The notes under the pieces: model-generated | The model's input: the letters and a program-made list of their open reading frames with translations, nothing else | What the model was told of the DNA's origin: nothing | The model's database searches: none | In this document: positions 31,454-40,102 of the stretch, piece after piece | How positions within the stretch are numbered: the first letter of the stretch is position 1 | How the letters are laid out: every line of letters starts with the position of its first letter | Assembly (NCBI GenBank): GCA_016290775.1 | Contig: JAEEVF010000004.1 | Location: forward strand, 62,001-126,000 | DNA length: 64,000 nucleotides | Direction of reading: 5' to 3' | Source of the DNA: Acetatifactor sp. | Lineage (GTDB): Bacteria; Bacillota; Clostridia; Lachnospirales; Lachnospiraceae | Translations under genes and position numbers: made by a program

Positions 31454-32209
31454 CTAGATGTCCTCCAGCGTAAGGAAGGGCGTAAAGTCCTCCGAATCAG
31501 ATGCGATCTTTCCACCAAAGGCTTTCATGAATGCATCCATGACCTTGCGGACCGTCTCTGCGTCCGTGGATTCATAGTCACAGGAAAGCACCTGCTTCAT
31601 GCGAAGGTCGTTTAAGACTTCCTTGTCTTCCTTCTCCAGCGTCTCGCGGATGTCCTCAAAGGTGATCACGCCTTCTTTGGTCGTGATCTCGAGAACGCAT
31701 TCTTCCTCCCAGACTTCAATGTCCTTCTTGTTGATGAAGCTCAGCACGCCTGCAAGGCTTTTTGCAGTCGTTTTCTTGGGCAGGAGATACAGGAAATCAC
31801 GCATCTCCTTCACAGGCTTTTTCGGAGGGTTCGCGGACTTTTTGTCCACGGCCGTCTTTGCGCCCTGCGCAGGCTTCTTTGCAACTGCTGCCTTCGCTCC
31901 GCCCTTTCCTGCATACATCTTATCCCAAGGCTTGTATTCCGCTTTCTTGGGAGTGTACTTGCCCTTGTTCTCAGACTTTGCGGGAGCGCTCTTGCCTACA
32001 TCCTCCGTCTTCTTCGGTGCTGACGCCGGCTTTTCTGCAGTATATGCCTTCTTTGAAGCGCCCGCCTTCGCTGCATCGTTCGTCTTCTTTGAAGAAGCAT
32101 ACGACTTCCCGGCGTCGCCCGTCTTCTTTGGAACGGGCTTTCCCGAAAGATCGTTCTTCTTTGGAACCGGTTTATTTGCCAGATTGACTTTTTTCTTCTG
32201 ATCTGCCAT
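31454..32209 (-). CDS. Hypothetical protein with Lys/Ala/Pro-rich low-complexity N-terminus and folded C-terminal domain
   Basis: Repetitive KPVPKKNDLSGKPVPKKTGDAGK...; C-terminal DFLYLLPKKTTAKSLAGVLSFINKKDIEVWEEECVLEI. Confidence 0.75.
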   Translation of the reverse strand: MADQKKKVNLANKPVPKKNDLSGKPVPKKTGDAGKSYASSKKTNDAAKAGASKKAYTAEKPASAPKKTEDVGKSAPAKSENKGKYTPKKAEYKPWDKMYAGKGGAKAAVAKKPAQGAKTAVDKKSANPPKKPVKEMRDFLYLLPKKTTAKSLAGVLSFINKKDIEVWEEECVLEITTKEGVITFEDIRETLEKEDKEVLNDLRMKQVLSCDYESTDAETVRKVMDAFMKAFGGKIASDSEDFTPFLTLEDI

Positions 32210-32221
32210 GTTCTTTCCCTC

Positions 32222-34021
32222 TTAACCTACCAGGTTCTCCAGCTCGCCCAAAATCTCCTCAAATGCCTTCATGGCTGATTCGATGGGTGCCGCCGTCTCC
32301 ATGTTCACGCCCGCGATCTTAAGGAGCTCCACGGGAGGCTTGCTGCAACCGCCGGAAAGGAACTTCTTGTAACGCTCCACGGCGGGTGCGCCCTCGCTTA
32401 AGATTGCCCTTGCGATCGCAACGGATGCGGAAAAGCTGGTGGCATATTGGTAAACATAGAAATCGTAATAAAAGTGCGGGATGCGAGCCCATTCATATGC
32501 GATCTGCTCATCGGAGATCATGTCAGGTCCATAGTATCTCTGATTGAGCTCGTAATACATTGCATTCAGGTTCTCCGCATTCAGGCTCTCACCGCTCTCG
32601 CAGAGCTCATTGCTCTTCATCTCAAACTCAGCGAACTGCGTCTGACGGAACACCGTGCCCTTGAAGCTGTCCAGATAATGGTTGAGCAGGTATGCACGCT
32701 CCTTCTTGTCCGTCGTGTTCTTCAGGAGATACTCCAAAAGCAGGATCTCGTTCGTCGTGGATGCCACTTCCGCAACGAAGATCTTATAGTCTGCGTAGAT
32801 GTACGGCTGGTTCTCATTGGAGTAGCAGCTGTGAAGCGCATGACCCATCTCGTGCGCCAGCGTAAACATGGAATCCAGCGTGTCATTGTGGTTTAAGAGC
32901 ACGTAAGGATGCGTGCCGTAAGCACCTGCGGAATAAGCTCCGCTTCTCTTTCCTTCGTTCTCATACACGTCGATCCAACGGTTTGCAAATCCCTCGCGCA
33001 GTTTTGCGAGATAATCCTCTCCAAGGGGCTCCAACGCCTTGAGAACGGTAGCCTTTGCCTCTTCATAGGGAACCACCTTTGCAACGCCCTCGATCATGGG
33101 AACGTAGATGTCATACATGTGCAGCTCGTCCACGCCAAGGCACTTCTTGCGAAGGCGAACGTAACGATGCAGGAGCTCTAAGTTGGCATTGATCGTTTCC
33201 ACCAGATTCTTGTAAACCTGAGGAGACACGTTGTTGCGGTCCACGGATGCTTCCAAGGTGCTGGCATATTTCTTCGCCTTCGCATGGAAGATCAGGGTCT
33301 TTACCTGACCGTTGTAAAGTGCTGCCAGCGTGTTGTTAAACTGCTTGTACACGGAGTACATCTTCTCGAATGCTTCCTTGCGGACGCGCCTGTCGGGGCT
33401 TTCCATGAGGTTCCCGTACCTGCCGTGGGTGATGCGAACGGTTTCGCCCTTTTCATCCTGCATCTCAGGGAAGACAAAATCTGCATCGTTCATGATGGAG
33501 AAAGCATCCTCAGGTACCTGGCTCATTTCCATGGTCTGTGCGATCAGCTTTTCCATTTCGGCGGACAGGCAGTGTGCCTTTCTGCGGCGGATCTCATCGA
33601 TCTCAATGCGGTAAAGCTCAAGGCCGGGCTCTGCCTTATAAAATGCTTCCATCGTCTCATCGGACAGGTCAATGACCTCGGGCTGTACGAAAGCCGTCTT
33701 GCCGGAAGCCTCAGCGTAAATGTTCATCACCTTCGCCGTCATGGCCTGATGCTTTGTGTTCTTTTGATCCTGATCAAAAAGTCTCTGTGCGTAATTATAT
33801 GCCAGCTCCAGCTTTTGGCCGCATGCCGCATCCAATTCCAGACATTTAAGGAGGTTTGCGGCGCTCTCGGAAAGCTTTCCCTCCAGAGCGGCAACCTGAT
33901 CCACCAATGCCGCGATCTCTTCCAGATCCTTTTCCCAATCCTGCACCGTGGCATACATGTCCTCCACCTTCCAGGTGTTCTCAATTGCCACGTCTTCTCT
34001 CTTCAACAACTCTTTTGCCAT
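32222..34021 (-). CDS. pepF: Oligoendopeptidase F (M3 family)
   Basis: TLAHEMGHALHSCYS (HExxH-type HEMGH) and full-length M3B pattern. Confidence 0.95.
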   Translation of the reverse strand: MAKELLKREDVAIENTWKVEDMYATVQDWEKDLEEIAALVDQVAALEGKLSESAANLLKCLELDAACGQKLELAYNYAQRLFDQDQKNTKHQAMTAKVMNIYAEASGKTAFVQPEVIDLSDETMEAFYKAEPGLELYRIEIDEIRRRKAHCLSAEMEKLIAQTMEMSQVPEDAFSIMNDADFVFPEMQDEKGETVRITHGRYGNLMESPDRRVRKEAFEKMYSVYKQFNNTLAALYNGQVKTLIFHAKAKKYASTLEASVDRNNVSPQVYKNLVETINANLELLHRYVRLRKKCLGVDELHMYDIYVPMIEGVAKVVPYEEAKATVLKALEPLGEDYLAKLREGFANRWIDVYENEGKRSGAYSAGAYGTHPYVLLNHNDTLDSMFTLAHEMGHALHSCYSNENQPYIYADYKIFVAEVASTTNEILLLEYLLKNTTDKKERAYLLNHYLDSFKGTVFRQTQFAEFEMKSNELCESGESLNAENLNAMYYELNQRYYGPDMISDEQIAYEWARIPHFYYDFYVYQYATSFSASVAIARAILSEGAPAVERYKKFLSGGCSKPPVELLKIAGVNMETAAPIESAMKAFEEILGELENLVG

Positions 34022-34045
34022 AAGTTCTATAGTCCTTTCTTTCCG

Positions 34046-34276
34046 TTAATTTCCGATCGCGCCAAGGCTCTTTAATAATTCCAGGTCGCTCGCCTTCACC
34101 TTAAGGCTCGTCTCGATTCTTTCATTCTCGGGCGTCGTCACGACAATCTCGATGACGGTGTCCTCCTTCAGCCCCTTTTGCGCTACGGCTTTACAGAACG
34201 CCGGAAACTTCGGATGATTCTCCTTGAAAGAATTCCAGGCACCCACAAATTTCATCATATTTCCAAAATCCACCAT
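34046..34276 (-). CDS. Conserved small hypothetical protein
   Basis: 76-aa intact ORF with good spacing between pepF and metF; MVDFGNMMKFVGAWNSFKENHPKFPAF. Confidence 0.6.
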   Translation of the reverse strand: MVDFGNMMKFVGAWNSFKENHPKFPAFCKAVAQKGLKEDTVIEIVVTTPENERIETSLKVKASDLELLKSLGAIGN

Positions 34277-34360
34277 TGCTTTCCTCCATAGTTATCTCAG
34301 GATACACTACAACACTTTATTATACTCTCTTTCCCTTTTATTTTCAAGGTTTTTGTGAAT

Positions 34361-34396
34361 AAAAAAGCCCCTGGGAGCGTTTCCCCATGGGCTTTT
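34361..34396 (-). terminator. Terminator downstream of metF
   Basis: AAAAGCCC...GGGCTTTT hairpin with T-run on the minus strand. Confidence 0.8.
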
Positions 34397-34418
34397 CTCA
34401 CTTTTTTACTTAAGCTTC

Positions 34419-35288
34419 TCATAAAGCAATGATCTTCGACAGGTTTTCCATGATCGCAGCTGCCACAGTCGGATTATTCATGGAATATACGTGCACCGTG
34501 TGGAAGCCATTCGCAAACAGGTCGATGATCTGATCCGTCGCATAGGCGATGCCTGCCTGACGCATGCAATCCGGTGTGTCTCCGAAGGTGTCAAGGATCC
34601 TGCGGAACCTCTGCGGCAGTTGGGATCCGGAGAGCTTTAAGGTGCGTTTTACCTGCGTTGCATTCACAATGGGCATGATGCCCGGATGTACCGGTACAAA
34701 AACGCCGGCTTCGCGGAGCTGATACATGTAGCTGTAAAAAGCGGCATTGTCAAAAAACATCTGCGTGATCAGAAAATCCATGCCTGCATCCACTTTTTCC
34801 TTCAGGAACTTTATGTCCTGCTGCTGGGTACTTGCCTCAGGATGCGTTTCCGGATAACATGCTCCGGCAATGCAAAAGTTCGGGTCAAATTCCTTGATCT
34901 CACGCACAAGTTCAATGGCGTGACGGAAGTTTTTCTCGGTGGGTTCAAACCCTTCGGGGCGGTCACCGCGCAGTGCCAGGATGTTCTGAATTCCCTTTTG
35001 TTTCAAGAGTTCAAGCTGTCTGTCCACCGTTTCCTTGTCGGAGGTGATGCAGGTCAGGTGCGCCATCATGGGCACGCCCTGCTCCTCCTGGAGCTGCCTT
35101 GCAATCTCCACGGTATATTCACTCGTTCCTCCGCCTGCGCCATAGGTCACGCTCATGAAAGAAGGCTTTAGGTCTGCGATCTTTCTTGCCGCGGTGACAA
35201 CACTCTCCATATTGTCCTTTGTCTTTGGCGGAAACACCTCGAAGGATACGGAGTATTTCTTTTCCGCCAGGATTTCACTGATCTTCAT
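34419..35288 (-). CDS. metF: Methylenetetrahydrofolate reductase
   Basis: SFEVFPPKTKDNM, FMSVTYGAGGG, HLTCITSDKETV, ILALRGDRPEG. Confidence 0.95.
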   Translation of the reverse strand: MKISEILAEKKYSVSFEVFPPKTKDNMESVVTAARKIADLKPSFMSVTYGAGGGTSEYTVEIARQLQEEQGVPMMAHLTCITSDKETVDRQLELLKQKGIQNILALRGDRPEGFEPTEKNFRHAIELVREIKEFDPNFCIAGACYPETHPEASTQQQDIKFLKEKVDAGMDFLITQMFFDNAAFYSYMYQLREAGVFVPVHPGIMPIVNATQVKRTLKLSGSQLPQRFRRILDTFGDTPDCMRQAGIAYATDQIIDLFANGFHTVHVYSMNNPTVAAAIMENLSKIIAL

Positions 35289-35345
35289 GTCATTTCCCTC
35301 TTTCCGGCCTGTTTATGCCTGATCAAAATGTATATTCTTTGGGCA

Positions 35346-37247
35346 TCAGCCCTTATCACTTTCTTCCTCGGCCGCGGGATCCGTCGTTCCGATAAAGCGA
35401 TATAGCACAATTTCGTCCACCAACGGGTTGGCTCCGGGGAGCAGATAAGAAAGCCCGTCCTTGCCACTGTTTTCCAAGGACAAGGTAAGGCGTTGCTCGC
35501 CCTCCATCTGCACGGCCCGAACGCGATAATCTCCAACCTTACGAACCAGGAAGGAGTAATATTTCTTGAACAATTCCAGCGTTTCCTCGTCCACGGATTT
35601 GAGCTTGATGAGGTCCGGCGGCGCGGAACGAACGTCCGCATACATTCTGTCATAGCCGGAGATCACCAGCACATAGGTCTCTCCATAGGTTTCGACCCGC
35701 ATGGTACCGTCTTGGTCAAATCGAACGGTGGCGGTATATTCCCCAAGCTCGCTGTCATAAAAGAGCCAAGTGCCCTCAAGGAACCTGATCAATTCCTTTT
35801 CGTTCCGGAAATTCACGCCCCTGTGCTCACCGTCCTGATCCCGTCCGAGCACATAAGTCGAAAGCGGCATGCCCTCTTTGGTATTGCGCTTCAGCCTGTT
35901 CTCGCTGCCGAAGACATAATCCCCGTAAAACGAGCCCTGCTCCGCCCGAACGCACAGCTTTGGAACATCATCGAGAGTCACGTGCACGGCGATCTTTTCC
36001 CCGGCCTGAAGCTCGAAGTAAGCGATCCTTTCCCCAGGTATATAAATCCGCTCTTTCATCAGATCCTTGCTGATCTCGTCCTTGTGGTAGACGCGATCAA
36101 TGCTAAGGCGCGTATTGTCCTCGGCTGCAGTGATCACGGCCCAGTAATGTACGGGATCCTTTTTGGCCTGCTTTTTCTTGGAGTTGGACGAGGCTTCTTC
36201 ATAGTCTTCCTCTTCCTCAATCACGGGCGGATCCACAAACTGAGACGCACCGCTTAATCTTGCAAGCTCCCTGGAGGTAAAGAATTCAATGTTAGCCAAT
36301 GTTTTAGGCGCCGTCTGATCCACGGGAAGGTTGGAAATAAAGTTCCATTTGCCCTTCTCGTAGGTGAATTTGATCACATATTCCGGCTTTTTCTCACGCG
36401 CCCAGACATTGCGACGCCAGTATATCTCATAAGTGGTCCCGCAAACCGTTCCGCTCATGAATTCCACGCGCATCGGGTTTTGCTCGTCGTGGATATAGTA
36501 AAACAGATTTCTTGCGATTTCTTTCCATTCGATCGGTTTTCTGGCCTCTGAATAGTCCAGTCCCGTTCTGGATTTTGCAAAATTCTGGATGGATCGTAAG
36601 GTCAGGCAAGTCACTTTGCTTGCATTCAACGCAAGCTCTTCCTCGGTGAAGGGCTCTTCCTTGGGTTCGCCGTCTTCCTCTGGCGGCTCCTCACCGCGCA
36701 TTTCCGCCTTGCGGCGCTCCTCTTCCAAACGCTCCGTGCGAAGCGTCTCCCGGATCTGTGCGATCTGATCGTCACTCAAGGTCACGTTCATGCCGGCACC
36801 ATATTGCAAAACCGTTTGCCAGTCAATCTCCTCAGGGCGGTCATAATGGCACACAAAGAACCCATTGTCACTGCCGCGAATGGACCACTGGAGCCTTCGA
36901 AGCTCCTGCTCCGTCAGTTCGACCACTTCGGGAACTTCCAAAGCCTCTTCCTCCAAGGCATCCTGCGCCTCACCGACTGCAGACATCTCATCTTCCGCTT
37001 GCTCCGGGGCATTCGTCTTAACGGCCGCTCCCGCGACGACAACCTGGTGCGATGTAGGCGTGATCGCATGATATACTTCCGCCGATTCCACGTGACGCAT
37101 TATGCTGTTTTCAACATTCGTCTCGTCTTCTGCCACGGTCTGTTCCAATGCATCTTCCGCGGCAATTGCGTCAAGACCGTCCTTTCCGCAACCGGCGAAA
37201 AATGCAAGGACCAGGCAAAGCGCCAAGACCTGCATCATTTTCCTCAT
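35346..37247 (-). CDS. Large lipoprotein of unknown function
   Basis: Signal peptide MRKMMQVLALCLVLAFFAGCGKD with lipobox FAGC; rest not recognised. Confidence 0.7.
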   Translation of the reverse strand: MRKMMQVLALCLVLAFFAGCGKDGLDAIAAEDALEQTVAEDETNVENSIMRHVESAEVYHAITPTSHQVVVAGAAVKTNAPEQAEDEMSAVGEAQDALEEEALEVPEVVELTEQELRRLQWSIRGSDNGFFVCHYDRPEEIDWQTVLQYGAGMNVTLSDDQIAQIRETLRTERLEEERRKAEMRGEEPPEEDGEPKEEPFTEEELALNASKVTCLTLRSIQNFAKSRTGLDYSEARKPIEWKEIARNLFYYIHDEQNPMRVEFMSGTVCGTTYEIYWRRNVWAREKKPEYVIKFTYEKGKWNFISNLPVDQTAPKTLANIEFFTSRELARLSGASQFVDPPVIEEEEDYEEASSNSKKKQAKKDPVHYWAVITAAEDNTRLSIDRVYHKDEISKDLMKERIYIPGERIAYFELQAGEKIAVHVTLDDVPKLCVRAEQGSFYGDYVFGSENRLKRNTKEGMPLSTYVLGRDQDGEHRGVNFRNEKELIRFLEGTWLFYDSELGEYTATVRFDQDGTMRVETYGETYVLVISGYDRMYADVRSAPPDLIKLKSVDEETLELFKKYYSFLVRKVGDYRVRAVQMEGEQRLTLSLENSGKDGLSYLLPGANPLVDEIVLYRFIGTTDPAAEEESDKG

Positions 37248-37418
37248 GCTGTTTTCGTACTCCCCACGTTGATCGTGACCGACTAAAGGTGCGTACAAAG
37301 CCACGAATTTATTCTAACCCAAAACGCCCTGCTTGTCAAATGAGTGCTCCTGCAAACATGGCACGCACTCAACGAGATACATGTCCATACAGGCACGCGC
37401 TCGATAGGCTTATCGCGC

Positions 37419-37448
37419 AAAAAAACGACGCGACAATTCGTCGCGCCG
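37419..37448 (-). terminator. Terminator downstream of kdgK
   Basis: GGCGCGACGAATTGTCGCGTCGTTTTTTT on the minus strand. Confidence 0.8.
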
Positions 37449-37467
37449 CCTTGTAAATACTGATTTA

Positions 37468-38499
37468 TTATCTTTGTACTCTTCCGGAGGCATCTCCGCC
37501 TGCCAGGGTCTCCACTTCTTTGCGGGAAACCAGGTTGAAGTCGCCAGGGATCGTGTGCTTCAAAGCGGATGCCGCAACGCCAAACTCCAACGCCGACTTA
37601 AAGTCCTTTCCGTCAAGCATGCCGCAGATCACGCCGCCTGCGAAGGAATCGCCGCCGCCAACGCGGTCAACGATGGGATGAATGCTATATTCCTTAGAGT
37701 GGTAAAACTCCTTCGTGTCTCTGGAGTAGATGCATGCGGACCAGCCATTGTCGGAAGCCGAATGACTGACGCGCAGGGAGGAGATGCAGTATTCGAAGTT
37801 ATAGTCTGCAACCATCTGCTCAAAAATGGACTTGTAGCCTGCAAGCTCAAGATCGCCGCTGGTCACGTCGGTATTGCCGGGCTTATAGCCAAGCACAAGC
37901 TCCGCATCTTCTTCGTTGCCGATGCAAACGTCCACATACTTCATCAGATTCTTCATGACTCTCTGAGCCTTCTCGGAGGTCCAGAGCTTCTTTCTGAAGT
38001 TCAGGTCCACGGAAACCTTCACGCCTGCCTTCTTGGCTGCGATCAGAGCCTTCTCGGTCAACTCCGCTGCCGCGTCAGAAATGGCAGGAGTAATGCCGGT
38101 AAAGTGGAACCAGTCTGCATCCTTGAAAATGTCAGCAAAGTCGAAATCCGCCTCGGTTGCCGTGGAAATGGAGGAATGCGCTCTGTCGTAGATGACCTTG
38201 GAAGGTCTCATGGAGCTGCCGCTCTCAAGATAGTAGATGCCAAGTCTCTCACCGCATCTTGCAATATGCTTCGTGGAAACGTTGTACTTTCTGAGGGCCG
38301 CAACGGCACACTCACCGATCTCATTGTTCGGAACTGCGGTCACGAATTCTGCGTCATGGCCATAGTTTGCAAGGGAAACTGCAACGTTTGCCTCGCCTCC
38401 GCCATAGTTTACGTCAAACTCATCCGCCTGAATAAACTTCTCAAAATTCGGGGTGGACAGACGAAGCATGATCTCACCCATCGTAATTACCTTTGCCAT
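37468..38499 (-). CDS. kdgK: PfkB-type sugar kinase, likely 2-keto-3-deoxygluconate kinase
   Basis: NYGGGEANVAVSLANYG, VDRVGGGDSFAGGVICGM; next to KDPG aldolase. Confidence 0.88.
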   Translation of the reverse strand: MAKVITMGEIMLRLSTPNFEKFIQADEFDVNYGGGEANVAVSLANYGHDAEFVTAVPNNEIGECAVAALRKYNVSTKHIARCGERLGIYYLESGSSMRPSKVIYDRAHSSISTATEADFDFADIFKDADWFHFTGITPAISDAAAELTEKALIAAKKAGVKVSVDLNFRKKLWTSEKAQRVMKNLMKYVDVCIGNEEDAELVLGYKPGNTDVTSGDLELAGYKSIFEQMVADYNFEYCISSLRVSHSASDNGWSACIYSRDTKEFYHSKEYSIHPIVDRVGGGDSFAGGVICGMLDGKDFKSALEFGVAASALKHTIPGDFNLVSRKEVETLAGGDASGRVQR

Positions 38500-38539
38500 A
38501 GTTGTTCTCTCCTGTTCTAAGCTAATAGTTTAACTTGCA

Positions 38540-38719
38540 AACTCGGGGCATGGCCTCTGTATTCCCCCTCCGGGACGTTCGCACTCCGTAGGTGTACGTA
38601 GCGGATGCTAAGGCATCTCAAGTGCTGTTTCGCTTCGCGCAACATCCCTTGATACGCTGCCTAAGCACCGACGTGCACCTACGGCCCTGAGGGGGAACAA
38701 CAGAGGCCTCCCCTCGAGA
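38540..38719 (+). repeat. Structured quasi-palindromic repeat element, copy 1
   Basis: 48-nt block GGGACGTTCGCACTCCGTAGGTGTACGTAGCGGATGCTAAGGCATCTC, variable hairpin, 39-nt block GATACGCTGCCTAAGCACCGACGTGCACCTACGGCCCTG; outer arms GGCCTCTG/CAGAGGCC. Confidence 0.92.
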
Positions 38720-38856
38720 CACCGGAATGCTTTTGTTCTCGTCGCAATATGTGTTGCTATATGTGTTGTGACATATGTTGTTTGATATCGTCCTCTCTCA
38801 ATTCACATGGCGATGTTTCTTACAACATGAGGTCTTGTAAACCTAATTATCCTGTA

Positions 38857-39040
38857 AACTCGAGGGGAGGCACCTGCTGTTCCTTTTCAGGGCCGTAGGT
38901 GCACGTCGGTGCTTAGGCAGCGTATCACATAATGTCGAAGTCTTTTTTGAGACATTATGTGAGATGCCTTAGCATCCGCTACGTACACCTACGGAGTGCG
39001 AACGTCCCTGAGAAGGAATGCAGGGGCCATGCCCCGAGTT
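38857..39040 (-). repeat. Structured quasi-palindromic repeat element, copy 2 (inverted relative to copy 1)
   Basis: Same 48- and 39-nt blocks on the opposite strand; inner stem ACATAATGTC/GACATTATGT; outer arms CCTGC..TTCC/GGAA..GCAGG. Confidence 0.92.
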
Positions 39041-39081
39041 CTGCTGGACTCTATTCTCCGTTTTGTAAAGCGATTTCTAGC

Positions 39082-40041
39082 TTATTTCTGTACCAGGTGT
39101 ACCGCAAAGCCTGCGATGCTCTCCTTGAGGTAAATCGCCTTAAACTTCCCCTTCTCGTCGCGCTTGGGCTCTTCGAATTCCACGCCGAGGACGGTCTGCA
39201 TATAGTTGACGGCGCGCTCAATGTAATTCGTGCGGATCGCGATGTGGCCGTTGGCGCCCTTGAACGGCGACTTCATAACCTCTACGGCCGTTCCGGCAAA
39301 GATGGAACTATTGCCAACCTTTACAGGCATTCCAAAGAGGAACGCGAAGCGATTTGCAGCCTTCAGGGCCTCTTCCTCGTTTGCCGCATTGATGCCAACG
39401 TGTGCCAGCTCAAAGCCCAGCATGGTCTGAACGGCTTCGCGGGTCAGCTGCTCGATCTTGTCCCACTCACCTGCGTTGATCAGATCGCCGGGAACCATCC
39501 AGGATCCGCCGCATGCGATGATCTTGGAGAAATCCAGGTAAGAGGTCAGGTTCTTCGCATTGATGCCGCCGGTGGGCATGAACTTCATGTTCACGTAAGG
39601 TGCTGCCATCGCCTTGATCTTTGCAAGGCCGCCGCTCTGCTCTGCGGGGAAGAACTTTACCACCTCGAGGCCAAGCTCAATGGCCTGCTCAATGTCACTG
39701 GGACTGGACGTGCCGGGAGTGATGGGAACGCCCTTTTCCTGACAATACTTTACGGTCCTGGGATTCAGGCCGGGGCTTACGATAAACTTAGCGCCTGCCG
39801 CCACTGCCGCGTCTACCTGGGCTGCATTTAAGACCGTTCCTGCGCCAACGCACATGTTCGGAAACTTTTCCGTCATGATGCTGATCGCCTCAGCTGCCGC
39901 ATCCGTGCGGAAGGTCACTTCCGCGCAAGGAAGTCCGCCTGCGCACAATGCCTTTGCCAAGGGATATGCATCCTCCGCGCGATCGATCTTAACCACGGGT
40001 ACAATGCCGATTTTACTGATCTGTTCCAATATAGCTTCCAT
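39082..40041 (-). CDS. eda: Bifunctional KHG/KDPG aldolase with C-terminal VOC/glyoxalase-like domain
   Basis: GIVPVVKIDRAEDAYPLAKALCAGGLPCAEVTFRT, CVGAGTVL, FIVSPGLN, VKFFPAEQSGG, FMPTGGI; extra ~110 aa with HVGINAANEEEALKAANRFAFLFG...GHIAIRTNYIERAVNYMQTVLGVEFEE. Confidence 0.9.
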   Translation of the reverse strand: MEAILEQISKIGIVPVVKIDRAEDAYPLAKALCAGGLPCAEVTFRTDAAAEAISIMTEKFPNMCVGAGTVLNAAQVDAAVAAGAKFIVSPGLNPRTVKYCQEKGVPITPGTSSPSDIEQAIELGLEVVKFFPAEQSGGLAKIKAMAAPYVNMKFMPTGGINAKNLTSYLDFSKIIACGGSWMVPGDLINAGEWDKIEQLTREAVQTMLGFELAHVGINAANEEEALKAANRFAFLFGMPVKVGNSSIFAGTAVEVMKSPFKGANGHIAIRTNYIERAVNYMQTVLGVEFEEPKRDEKGKFKAIYLKESIAGFAVHLVQK

Positions 40042-40102
40042 GTGATTTCCTTTCCGCCTTGCTTTGAAAAATCAAAATGTAAGGGCTTACATTTGCATTA
40101 TA

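Noticed and set aside
31599-32201. 200-aa plus-strand ORF rich in Phe/Ala
   Set aside because: Mirror of the Lys/Ala-rich repetitive minus-strand protein; no independent evidence.
34296-35345. SAM or other riboswitch around metF
   Set aside because: No recognisable riboswitch architecture in the short upstream gap; only a terminator downstream.
37474-38520. 348-aa plus-strand ORF fully antisense to kdgK
   Set aside because: kdgK motifs on the minus strand are unambiguous; the antisense frame is an open-by-composition artefact.
38720-38856. Repeated TATGTGTTG words as a separate satellite repeat
   Set aside because: Too short and irregular; reported only as context for the inverted element pair.
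38540-39040. Possible CRISPR array
   Set aside because: Only two inverted copies of a long structured element; no regularly spaced short repeats and no cas genes in the window.
38932-39831. 299-aa plus-strand ORF starting inside structured element copy 2
   Set aside because: Starts in the repeat hairpin and runs antisense to eda; not a real gene.
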